From Phragmitibacter sp965284365 (GTDB lineage Bacteria > Verrucomicrobiota > Verrucomicrobiia > Verrucomicrobiales > Verrucomicrobiaceae): 64,000 nucleotides of DNA. Made by a program: the position numbers and the translations under genes. How positions within the stretch are numbered: the stretch's first letter is position 1; every line of letters begins with the position of its first letter. This document shows positions 8,884 through 17,066 of the stretch, piece by piece. The notes below the pieces were generated by a model, which saw nothing but the letters and a program-made list of their open reading frames with translations, did no database searches and was not told where the DNA came from. The stretch is from contig OZ260079.1 in the NCBI GenBank assembly GCA_965284365.1, positions 6,138,001 to 6,202,000 on the forward strand, written 5' to 3'.

Positions 8884-10542
8884 TTAGGTGTATTTGAGCA
8901 CCTCTTCAATGGTGGTAATGCCGTCGAAGATATTGCGCAGGCCATCCTCACGGAGGGTGACCATGCCCAGTTCGATGGCTTTTTGACGGAGCACCAGCGT
9001 GGGAGCCTTCTGGGTGATGAGTTCCCGGAGCACGTCGTTGATATCCAGCAGTTCGTAGATGCCCTTACGGCCTTTATACCCGGAATTTCCGCAGGTGCCG
9101 CAACCGCCGCCGGTATAGAATTGTTTGTTGCCAATATCGCTCTTGGTCAGGCCGACCTGATTCAGCACGATGGGATTCGGATCATAGGCGACCTTGCACT
9201 CCTTGCAGATCGTGCGGAGGAGACGTTGCGCCAGGATACCCTCGAGGGTGGCCGCCACGAGGAAGGGTTCGACCCCCATGTCAATCAAACGCGTGACTGC
9301 GCCGGCGGAATCGTTCGTGTGGAGCGTGCTGAGCACCAAGTGGCCCGTGAGAGAGGCCTGAATGGCGATCTGTGCCGTTTCCACGTCACGCATTTCTCCC
9401 ACCATGATCCGGTCCGGATCCTGACGAAGGAAGGCGCGGAGCGCGCGGCCAAAGGTCAGCCCCACCGCTTCATTGATGGGCACCTGCATGATGCCTTCGA
9501 TGTCGTACTCCACGGGGTCTTCCGCAGTGAGCAGCTTGGCATCGATAGTATTAATTTCTCTGAGCGCCGCATAAAGCGTCGTTGTCTTGCCCGCACCCGT
9601 CGGGCCGGTGACGATGAAGATGCCGTTGGGCTTGTGAATGGTGTCCTTGATGTAATTCTCCAGGAAGGGCGGCATGCCCAGATTCTCCAGAGACAGGTTC
9701 ACCGAGGAGCGGTCCAGCACACGAAGCACCACGCTTTCGCCATACTGCGTCGGCAGCGTGGAGACACGCATGTCCACCTGGCGTCCATCCACGACGGTCA
9801 TGATACGGCCATCCTGCGGGATACGGCGTTCCGCGATGTTCATGTTGGACATGACCTTCACGCGGGAAATGATGGAATTCGAAAGGTGCACCGGCGGCGG
9901 CGCCATTTCATACAGCGAGCCATCCACGCGGTAGCGGATCTTGAACTCGTGCTCGAAGGGCTCGAAATGAATGTCCGAAGCTTTTTCCTTGATGGCCTGC
10001 TGCAGCACGATGTCCACAAAGCGGACAATAGGGGCGCTGTTGGCCTCGATCTCCCGCGCTGATTTTTCCGGGCCACCGAGCTGGCTGAAAATCTCATCAA
10101 TGCTCTCCGTGCCGCTGCCGTAGTATTTGTCTATCAGGCTCTGCACCTGTTCGCTGCGAGCCACCACGGGCACCACATTGCGGCCCAGGCCGAAACGAAT
10201 GTCTTCCAGTAACTGCGGATTCAGCGGATTCGTCAGCGCAACGTGCAGGCCGTCTGGCTCCAGAGTGATCGGGAAAGCGCCGTAGAGTCGGCCCATGCCG
10301 GCAGGTACGAGTTGGAGCAGCTCTGGCGTCGGTTCAAAGGCGGACAAATCATAGTGCTGCGCGCCAATTTCTTCAGCAACGGTGGCCCAGAATTCATCCT
10401 GCACGTGGAACAGACCGTACTCGACGAGCACCTCCACCACATCCTTGCCGCTGGTTCTGACATCCTGCTCGATGTCATCCGCCTGGCCATCATCCAGAAG
10501 GCCACGCTGTTTCAGCATCTCCAGCACGCTTTCAATGTTCAT
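8884..10542 (-). CDS. GspE/PilB-type assembly ATPase (second of two)
   Basis: 552 residues. An N-terminal MshEN-type domain comes first, then the secretion ATPase core with Walker A GPTGAGKTTT near residue 312, an Asp box (TAEDPVEYDIEGIMQVPI), Walker B (DPDRIMVGEMRD) and a His box (GHLVLSTLHTNDS). A zinc module of two Cys-x2-Cys pairs (CKEC near 445, CGTC near 480) marks it as an extension ATPase of the GspE/PilB type, not PilT. It powers pseudopilin polymerisation from the cytoplasmic side. It follows a paralogous ATPase by 86 bases. Confidence 0.93.
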   Translation of the reverse strand: MNIESVLEMLKQRGLLDDGQADDIEQDVRTSGKDVVEVLVEYGLFHVQDEFWATVAEEIGAQHYDLSAFEPTPELLQLVPAGMGRLYGAFPITLEPDGLHVALTNPLNPQLLEDIRFGLGRNVVPVVARSEQVQSLIDKYYGSGTESIDEIFSQLGGPEKSAREIEANSAPIVRFVDIVLQQAIKEKASDIHFEPFEHEFKIRYRVDGSLYEMAPPPVHLSNSIISRVKVMSNMNIAERRIPQDGRIMTVVDGRQVDMRVSTLPTQYGESVVLRVLDRSSVNLSLENLGMPPFLENYIKDTIHKPNGIFIVTGPTGAGKTTTLYAALREINTIDAKLLTAEDPVEYDIEGIMQVPINEAVGLTFGRALRAFLRQDPDRIMVGEMRDVETAQIAIQASLTGHLVLSTLHTNDSAGAVTRLIDMGVEPFLVAATLEGILAQRLLRTICKECKVAYDPNPIVLNQVGLTKSDIGNKQFYTGGGCGTCGNSGYKGRKGIYELLDINDVLRELITQKAPTLVLRQKAIELGMVTLREDGLRNIFDGITTIEEVLKYT

Positions 10543-10628
10543 GAGTCAGAAAAAAAAAGATTATAGGGAAGAAGAAAAAAGAAGAGGAAGAGTCGGGAAG
10601 CCCTCGTCGTCCGTGACTAATTGAATTA

Positions 10629-12290
10629 TTATTGAGCGTCGGACATGGTGGCTTCGATGACCTCTTCCGCCGTGGTCATACCGGCCAGCACCTTGCGGAT
10701 GCCGTCTTCACGCAGGGTGCGCATGCCAAGCTCACGCGCACGTTTGCGCAGCACCGGAGCAGACAGGGACTGGTTGATCATGCCGCGCACTTCGTCATCG
10801 ATCTTGAAGATTTCCACGATGGAGAGACGGCCACGGTAACCGTTGTTCCGGCATTTCGGGCATCCGTCCGCGTCCATGACAGTGGCGCCATAGGCCTGGG
10901 CCGCATCCAGATGCAGGGAGCGAAGCTCTTTCTCAGTCAGGTTTCCGGGCTTTTTGCATTCGTTGCAGAGTTTCCGGACAAGGCGCTGGGCTTCAATGGC
11001 CCGCACCGAAGAGGCAATCAGGAAAGGCTTGATGCCGATGTCTACGAGACGGGAGACGGCGCTGGGCGCGTCATTCGTGTGAAGCGTACTGAAGACCAAG
11101 TGACCTGTGAGAGACGCATTGATGGCGATCGTGGCCGTCTCCATGTCTCGAATTTCCCCCAGCATGATGATGTTCGGCGCCTGACGAAGCATGGCGCGGA
11201 GCGCAGCGGCAAAGGTCATGCCGATGTCTTCCTTCACCATGACCTGATTGATCCCCGGGAGTTCATATTCCACGGGATCTTCCACAGTGATGATTTTCCG
11301 GTCAGGCCGGTTGATGTAGTTAAGGCAGGCATAGAGCGTGGTCGTTTTCCCAGAACCTGTGGGACCCGTCACCAGAATGATGCCGTCCGGCAGGCCGATG
11401 AGGCGCTCGAAGACTTCCTGGTCATCGGAAAGGAAGCCCAAGTCGCTCAGCCCCAGACGGAGGGAGGACTTGTCCAGAATACGCATGACCACGCTTTCAC
11501 CATTGCTGGTGGGGACAATGCTGACGCGGAGATCCATCTCCTTGTCCTGAAACTTGAACTGAATACGTCCGTCCTGCGGTATCCGCTTTTCATCGATACT
11601 CATCGTGGCGGTCATGATCTTCAACCGGGCAATGATGGACGAGTGCAGCTTCTTCGGGTGATGCTCGACATCATGCATCACACCATCCACGCGGTAACGG
11701 ATGCGGAGATCGCTCTCCATCGGCTCAACGTGAATATCAGAAGCGCGGGACTTCACCGCGTCCATGAGCATGTTTGTCACCAGCCGGATAATCGGCGCAT
11801 CTGTGTCACTGGTGGCGTTTTTGTCCGCACCTTTATAGGTGGCTTCCTCGGTATCGCCGTCTGAGCCGTAAATCTGATTGATCAGGCTCTTGATCGCGCC
11901 AGGCGTGCTGCAGATGAATTCGATCTCCGTGGAGAGCACGTGCGGCAGCGCATCCAGTGTCTCGAAATTATTCGGATCGCTGATAGCAAGTTCCAGGCGG
12001 CCGTGATTGAAGCCGAGGGGGGCCACACTGTAGCGGCGTGCCACTTCCGCAGGCACCGTCATCTTGATATCCGGTGAAACCGCATAGCCGGACAAATCCA
12101 CAAACTCCATGCCGGAGTTCACCGCCATGGTGCGGGCCACATCCTCCTCCGTCACGACGTGTGACTTGATGAGACTTTCCATCAGAGTCTCATTGGGCTT
12201 CTTCAGATTCCGGGCGTGATTCAGGTCTTGCTCCGTCACCATGCCGGATTCCGTGAGCAATTCGAGCAGGAAGTCTTCGTTTGAATACAT
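10629..12290 (-). CDS. GspE/PilB-type assembly ATPase (first of two)
   Basis: 553 residues with the same domain order as its neighbour: an MshEN-like N-terminal region, Walker A GPTGSGKTTT near residue 310, an Asp box (TVEDPVEYELPGINQV), Walker B (APNIIMLGEIRD), a His box (GHLVFSTLHTNDA) and a CNEC...CPKC zinc module. The two proteins are clearly paralogous but diverged in the N-terminus. It is the promoter-proximal gene of the minus-strand operon, and the 211-base gap to glmS is the likely divergent promoter. Whether the two ATPases form mixed hexamers or serve different machines cannot be decided here. Confidence 0.93.
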   Translation of the reverse strand: MYSNEDFLLELLTESGMVTEQDLNHARNLKKPNETLMESLIKSHVVTEEDVARTMAVNSGMEFVDLSGYAVSPDIKMTVPAEVARRYSVAPLGFNHGRLELAISDPNNFETLDALPHVLSTEIEFICSTPGAIKSLINQIYGSDGDTEEATYKGADKNATSDTDAPIIRLVTNMLMDAVKSRASDIHVEPMESDLRIRYRVDGVMHDVEHHPKKLHSSIIARLKIMTATMSIDEKRIPQDGRIQFKFQDKEMDLRVSIVPTSNGESVVMRILDKSSLRLGLSDLGFLSDDQEVFERLIGLPDGIILVTGPTGSGKTTTLYACLNYINRPDRKIITVEDPVEYELPGINQVMVKEDIGMTFAAALRAMLRQAPNIIMLGEIRDMETATIAINASLTGHLVFSTLHTNDAPSAVSRLVDIGIKPFLIASSVRAIEAQRLVRKLCNECKKPGNLTEKELRSLHLDAAQAYGATVMDADGCPKCRNNGYRGRLSIVEIFKIDDEVRGMINQSLSAPVLRKRARELGMRTLREDGIRKVLAGMTTAEEVIEATMSDAQ

Positions 12291-12431
12291 GAACTGGCGT
12301 GGCCTAAGGCGGGAAGAAAATTCGGATATTTAGAGTTCGGGGAGCCAGTCTAAGGTTCCCAGAGAAGCCATGTCAATGCTCTGGGGACATTTTGACGGAA
12401 AAGATGGATGCCCGGGATGGACCGGGAGTAT

Positions 12432-12476
12432 TTGACCCCCGAAAAATAGGAGCCTAGATTATAATAAGTTATAATA
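12432..12476 (+). promoter_or_regulatory. Candidate glmS promoter with duplicated TATAAT box
   Basis: Upstream of glmS the octamer TTATAATA occurs twice, at 12459-12466 and 12469-12476, exactly 10 bases apart, so two consensus -10 hexamers are present. A TTGACC at 12432-12437 could serve as a -35 element, but its spacing to the first box is about 22 bases, longer than ideal. This is a motif-based guess. Confidence 0.4.
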
Positions 12477-12501
12477 GGTCGAACCGACCCACCAAAAATC
12501 T

Positions 12502-14352
12502 ATGTGCGGCATCGTTGGATACATTGGCAAGAGGCAGGCTAGCCCCATTCTTCTGGATGGACTGCGCCGCCTGGAATACCGCGGGTATGACTCCGCCGGG
12601 ATCGCACTGCAAAACGGAGGGGCTCTGGATGTACTACGCCGCGCAGGCCGTATTGAAAATCTTAGTGCCATGGTGGCGGAAAGAAAGCCACACGGCACCT
12701 CCGGCATCAGCCACACCCGCTGGGCCACCCACGGTCCTCCCACGGACAATAACGCTCACCCGCACTGCGATAAAAGCGGCCACCTGGCCCTGGTGCACAA
12801 TGGCGTGATTGAAAACTACCAGCCCCTGCGCGAAAAGCTTCAGGCAGAAGGACATATCTTCTCCTCCCAAACGGACACTGAAGTGCTCGCACACCTCGTC
12901 GGCGTCCATTATGACGAGAGCAAGGAAACCAACTCGGCCGAGCGGCTTGTCCTGGCGCTTCAAAAAGCCCTGACCCAAGTGAAGGGCACTTACGGTATCG
13001 CCGTTATTCACACGGACTGCCCGGAGGTGATCGTCGGCGCCCGCCTCGGCAGCCCGCTCGTGGTCGGTCTCGGCCAGGAAGAACACTTCCTCTCCAGCGA
13101 TGTGTCCGCCATCGTGGCCCACACGAAAGACGTCATCTATCTCAACGACTACGACATTGTTACGATCACCAAGGACAAGTTCGACGTGCGCTCCTCGGAA
13201 GGACGCAACGCGCAGGTCAAGGTCAGCCGGGTGGACTTCACCGTGGACGACGCGGAAAAGGGCGAGTTCCCCCACTTCATGCTGAAGGAGATCTACGAGC
13301 AGCCGCAGTCCCTGCGGAATGCCATGCGGGGCCGTCTCTCCCGGGATGAAGCGACCGCCGTGCTCGGTGGCCTGCAGATGACCCCGCAGGAATTGCGCAG
13401 TGTGGATCGCATCATTCTGGCTGGCTGCGGCACCGCCTACCATGCCGGCATGGTGGGTGAGTACCTCATCGAAACCATGGCCCGCATCCCCACGGAGGTG
13501 GAAATCGCCAGTGAATTCCGCTACCGGAATGTGCCTGCCAGCAAGGACACCCTGCAATTCGTCATCAGCCAGAGCGGCGAAACCATCGATACCCTGGCCG
13601 CGCTCCGTGAAGCAAAACGCAAGGGCATCCGCGTCCTCGGCGTCGTGAACAATGTGGCCAGCACCATCGCCCGCGAGTCGGACGGCGGCTGCTACATCCA
13701 CGCGGGCCCCGAAATCGGTGTGGCCGCGACGAAGAGTTTCACTTCGCAGGTCATGCTGCTTACGCTCATCAGCATGATGCTGGGGCGCATTCACCACCTG
13801 AGCAGCACGGACGGCCTGGAACTCATCGACGAGATGGAGGCCATCCCGGACAAGATCACCGAAATCCTGAAGCAGGCCCCGCACATTAAGAGCATCGCGG
13901 ATAAATACGCGAACGCCGAAGGCATGCTCTTCATGGGCCGCCAGATCAACTACCCCGTGGCCATGGAAGGCGCGCTGAAGATGAAGGAAATCAGCTACAT
14001 CTACGCGAGCGGCCACCCTTCCGCCGAGCTAAAGCACGGCATCATCGCGCTCGTGAAGCCGGATCTGCCGAGCGTTTTCATCGCCCCGCATGACGCAGTG
14101 TTCGAAAAGAACATCAGCAACATCGAGGAAGTGAAAGCGCGCAAAGGCCCGGTCATTGCGGTCGCCACCGAAGGCCATCCCCACATCGAGAAAGTGGCGG
14201 ACGACGTCATCTACATTCCGCGCAGCCCTTCTCTCTTGAGCCCTCTGCTCACCGTCATCCCATTGCAATTGCTCTCCTATTACGTGGCGGTAGCCCGTGG
14301 TTGCGATGTCGATAAGCCGCGCAATTTGGCTAAGAGCGTTACGGTCGAATAG
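12502..14352 (+). CDS. glmS: Glutamine--fructose-6-phosphate aminotransferase (isomerising)
   Basis: 616 residues, normal length for the family. It begins MCGIVGYIG, so the catalytic N-terminal cysteine is exposed after Met removal. The class II glutaminase domain (about 1-240) includes HTRWATHG and the RLGSPLVVG segment. Two SIS sugar-isomerase domains follow, with CGTAYHAG, ISQSGETIDTLAALREAK and the C-terminal KPRNLAKSVTVE. It makes glucosamine-6-phosphate from fructose-6-phosphate and glutamine, the first step towards UDP-GlcNAc for peptidoglycan and outer-membrane glycans. No glmS ribozyme-like element is evident in the 211 bases upstream. Confidence 0.98.
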   Translation: MCGIVGYIGKRQASPILLDGLRRLEYRGYDSAGIALQNGGALDVLRRAGRIENLSAMVAERKPHGTSGISHTRWATHGPPTDNNAHPHCDKSGHLALVHNGVIENYQPLREKLQAEGHIFSSQTDTEVLAHLVGVHYDESKETNSAERLVLALQKALTQVKGTYGIAVIHTDCPEVIVGARLGSPLVVGLGQEEHFLSSDVSAIVAHTKDVIYLNDYDIVTITKDKFDVRSSEGRNAQVKVSRVDFTVDDAEKGEFPHFMLKEIYEQPQSLRNAMRGRLSRDEATAVLGGLQMTPQELRSVDRIILAGCGTAYHAGMVGEYLIETMARIPTEVEIASEFRYRNVPASKDTLQFVISQSGETIDTLAALREAKRKGIRVLGVVNNVASTIARESDGGCYIHAGPEIGVAATKSFTSQVMLLTLISMMLGRIHHLSSTDGLELIDEMEAIPDKITEILKQAPHIKSIADKYANAEGMLFMGRQINYPVAMEGALKMKEISYIYASGHPSAELKHGIIALVKPDLPSVFIAPHDAVFEKNISNIEEVKARKGPVIAVATEGHPHIEKVADDVIYIPRSPSLLSPLLTVIPLQLLSYYVAVARGCDVDKPRNLAKSVTVE

Positions 14353-14389
14353 ATCGAATAGAAATCGTTACCGATTCATCATACCCTCT

Positions 14390-15424
14390 ATGAGCTGCCG
14401 CTTATCGTCAGTGTTGAGCCGACCCGTGCACAGACATGCCTTCACCCGGATATGTCTTTATGCCGGTTTGGCGCTGCTGACGCTTGGGCATGCAAATGCG
14501 CAGTCTTTGTCGGCGAACCCGGCTCCTAACCCTGCGCCGAAGCCCGGCTCTCCCCCGTCGCCCCTGGCTCCCCTGCCCTCTCTCCCTGGGTCCGGCCCTG
14601 GCGGCGCTGCAGTGATTCCTCCCGCGAACCCCAGCATGCCGCCTCCGGCAGCCGCACCCACGCCAGCGCCCTCATCGGCAGTTCCCACACTTCCCGGAGC
14701 GCCCGCCATCGAATTGCCGAACTTCGAACTGATGCCCAGCGACTTCCTGGATTCCGTGCAGCAACAAGCCAAAGCCCGCTGGCGCTCGCTGTATGCCCCC
14801 ACCAGTCTGGCCGCCCCACCCACCGACCGCCTGCGCGTGGCTTTCACTTTGGGCAATCTCATCGCGGAAAGTTATCTCGCCCTGCAAGCCAGCGATTCGC
14901 AGCATTTCCGCAACATCAATCAGGACATCCAGAAGTACTGCAACTCCCTGGCCCTCGCGGATAAAGTCACTCCTCTGCTCATGGCCGGAAGTAAGATGGC
15001 CGAGAGCGAAGACTGGACCACCCTCCGCGACCGGCTGGAGGAGACTCAGAAGCTGATCGAAAAACTCCTCCGCGACCAGCGCGATGAAGATCTGGCCCTG
15101 CTCGTGCGCCTCGGCATGTGGTTTCGTCTTTTCGAAATCACCACCACCATCATTCAGGGCGAACCCTCCGTACAAAACAAAACCCTGTGCATCGGTTCCC
15201 TGCCACTTCTGGACGATCTCAACCTCAGTTTCGAAAAGCTTTCCGCTGCAGCACGCGCCGAAAACGCCATCGCTCTCATCGGCAATACCCTGCAACTCCT
15301 CCAGAAACACTGGGCCGCCACCGAAAGCGCGAACACCCCGCAAGACACCGTGGACATGACCCTGGAAAAAGTGCGATTCCTCATTGGCAAACTGACCCTG
15401 AAGGGCCAGCCAGGGTCGCCATAG
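14390..15424 (+). CDS. Exported Pro/Ala-rich orphan protein, paralogue of the 54838-55674 product
   Basis: About 344 residues from the ATG at 14390. This start is chosen because the signal peptide (LYAGLALLTLGHANAQS) follows shortly, whereas the longer ORF would overlap glmS. After cleavage comes a Pro/Ala/Ser-rich linker of roughly 80 residues, then an alpha-helical domain. That domain aligns by eye with the protein at 54838-55674: RLRVAFTLGNLIAESYLALQ matches RMEISLVFGTVVAEGFVAVQ, and DLALLVRLGMWFR matches DLAQCVSLGGWLR. No known family is recognised. It is probably periplasmic or envelope-attached. It lies 37 bases after glmS and may be co-transcribed. Confidence 0.7.
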   Translation: MSCRLSSVLSRPVHRHAFTRICLYAGLALLTLGHANAQSLSANPAPNPAPKPGSPPSPLAPLPSLPGSGPGGAAVIPPANPSMPPPAAAPTPAPSSAVPTLPGAPAIELPNFELMPSDFLDSVQQQAKARWRSLYAPTSLAAPPTDRLRVAFTLGNLIAESYLALQASDSQHFRNINQDIQKYCNSLALADKVTPLLMAGSKMAESEDWTTLRDRLEETQKLIEKLLRDQRDEDLALLVRLGMWFRLFEITTTIIQGEPSVQNKTLCIGSLPLLDDLNLSFEKLSAAARAENAIALIGNTLQLLQKHWAATESANTPQDTVDMTLEKVRFLIGKLTLKGQPGSP

Positions 15425-15937
15425 TCGTAGTCGACTTGCAATAGGAGGGGCGATCTCCGAATCGCCCGAGCGCCCGGCAGCTTTTGGTATTCGGCGGCAA
15501 ATGCATCCGCGAAGCCGCTTTCGGAACGCGGCACGCCGAAGCGCGGAGCCGTGGTGCCGGGCGTCCCGCACGGCTTCCCCGTCGCACCACTCCTGATACC
15601 TTAGCAACAACCGCAATGATCAGATGCTGCAACGTGCTTGATTGAGGCTACTCACACCGCTCAGACACTTCGCCACCAGGAGACTAGCGAAACTGAAGCC
15701 GTGCGGGACGCCCGGCACCACGTGCATGCCATCACTCCATCACTCTCTTGCAAACCAAGAACCAATAACTTACCCCCCATCCTCTCACACCCGCGAGATG
15801 CTAACACATGCGAAGCAACATTGACTCATCGCCGCCCTCCGCTCTCTTGCGACACTCACCCATTCTCTCCCTTTCCCGGCTAATCGACACTCCATAGCCA
15901 TCACAAGCCAAGCCCGCCTACCCCTGGCCCCATCATT
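15425..15937. other. Intergenic region with long inverted repeats
   Basis: About 510 bases without a convincing gene. The region holds a perfect 27-base inverted repeat (arms at 15551-15577 and 15695-15721, 117 bases apart) and several shorter palindromic pieces such as GGGCGAT/ATCGCCC near 15447-15464. The short ORFs here show no protein-like composition. It looks like a site of intergenic repeat accumulation. Confidence 0.6.
15551..15721. repeat. Perfect 27-base inverted repeat pair
   Basis: Each arm begins GTGGTGCCGGGCG on one strand; the right arm is the exact reverse complement of the left across 27 bases (15551-15577 and 15695-15721). The 117-base spacer holds no gene. It may be the ends of a small non-autonomous element or two oppositely oriented copies of an intergenic repeat. 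Confidence 0.75.
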
Positions 15938-16876
15938 ATGGACTACCAAAGCCTCCTCTGGTTCACCTCCCTCTCCGGCCTCATCATCCTGATCTTGGCC
16001 ATGTCCCTCTTCCAAGCCCGGACCTCCGAGGAACGCCTGCAAGCCGAGAACTACGCCCTTAAAGAAGAGGCCCGCAATAGCGCCCACCAATTGGCCGTCG
16101 CCCAAAACGAAGCCACCAACTGGCATCGCGAACTGGAGAAGCACCAAGCTCTCGCCAAAGACCAGATCGACGCCCAAACCCGTCGTCTCGACGACTGGCA
16201 CGAACAATCCCACCAAAAGCTCCTCGAGACCCAAACCGCTCTGGATATCGCCCGCCAGATGTGCGGCGAACTCCCCAGTGCTCAGTCGCGCGTCATGGAA
16301 CTCGAACGCACCCTCGCCGTCGAACGCGACCGCGCCGATCGCATCCTCGCAGCCTTCGAGCGCGGCAGCGGTGAGTACGCTCGCGGCCATGGCAATAGCC
16401 ATCCCAACCACGACGGGAATGGAAACGAAAGCGGAAACGCAAACCGACATGGTCACAGCCATGGCAACTCCAACCACCATGACGACGACGGAGCTCTTCC
16501 AAACCTCCCCGAAGTCCCCATGGTCTCCGCCGAGGGCATCAGACTCGCCTCCGCCGTTCCATCGCTATCTGCAGCGGCCGCTTCAACCTCATCCACCGGC
16601 GATAGCGGCCCCGGATCTGGAACCATGAGCTTCTCCTCCGGGCCGGTGCAATACGCGACCAGCGCAAACGGAAATAGCAACCGGAACGGGAATGGCAGCA
16701 CCATCGCAGCTAATCGCTCTACTATAGTCGCAACCCGCGCCGCAATACCCGGCAACGAAACCGCCGTCAGCATCTTGAGCCGCAAGATTCAAACCTTGCA
16801 AAGCGCCCTGCTGATCACGAACCGGAAGCTGAGAAAACTGAAATCAGGGAAGAAGCCGCAGAGACAGTTCTCCTAA
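15938..16876 (+). CDS. Membrane-anchored coiled-coil protein with His/Asn/Gly-rich linker
   Basis: 312 residues. One N-terminal membrane helix (about 8-25) is followed by a long heptad-type coiled coil (about 28-150, rich in Glu, Gln and Ala). Next is a low-complexity stretch rich in His, Asn, Gly and Asp (about 150-185), which could bind metal ions, and then Ser/Ala/Asn-rich linkers. A short basic coiled-coil tail (SRKIQTLQSALLITNRKLRKLKSGKK) ends the protein. Topology suggests the helix anchors a long cytoplasmic or periplasmic rod. No family is recognised. Nothing nearby indicates its process. Confidence 0.6.
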   Translation: MDYQSLLWFTSLSGLIILILAMSLFQARTSEERLQAENYALKEEARNSAHQLAVAQNEATNWHRELEKHQALAKDQIDAQTRRLDDWHEQSHQKLLETQTALDIARQMCGELPSAQSRVMELERTLAVERDRADRILAAFERGSGEYARGHGNSHPNHDGNGNESGNANRHGHSHGNSNHHDDDGALPNLPEVPMVSAEGIRLASAVPSLSAAAASTSSTGDSGPGSGTMSFSSGPVQYATSANGNSNRNGNGSTIAANRSTIVATRAAIPGNETAVSILSRKIQTLQSALLITNRKLRKLKSGKKPQRQFS

Positions 16877-17066
16877 AGCCTAACACAGACCGCATTCAAC
16901 GGCAGCCCAGTGGCGCACGCGCCACCTTGGAACGCGGTTGACTAGACACCACTTTCCTCAGGCGAGGGTTCGCTTCGCGGCTTTGCAGGCCACGCCGTCC
17001 CTGACGAGGCGGCCAGCCGCCTCGCTCTTGAAGCGTAGCAAACCCCAACAACCGTCGCACCCCAAC
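16877..17066. repeat. Intergenic palindromes between converging genes
   Basis: Two perfect palindromic hairpins are present: GTGGCGCACGCGCCAC at 16910-16925 and GAGGCGGCCAGCCGCCTC at 17006-17023. They lie between the ends of converging genes and could act as bidirectional terminators or belong to a dispersed intergenic repeat. No T-tract follows, so repeat is the better label. Confidence 0.5.

Noticed and set aside
12634..14016. Minus-strand ORF of 460 codons inside glmS
   Set aside because: Antisense shadow of a full-length, highly conserved enzyme.
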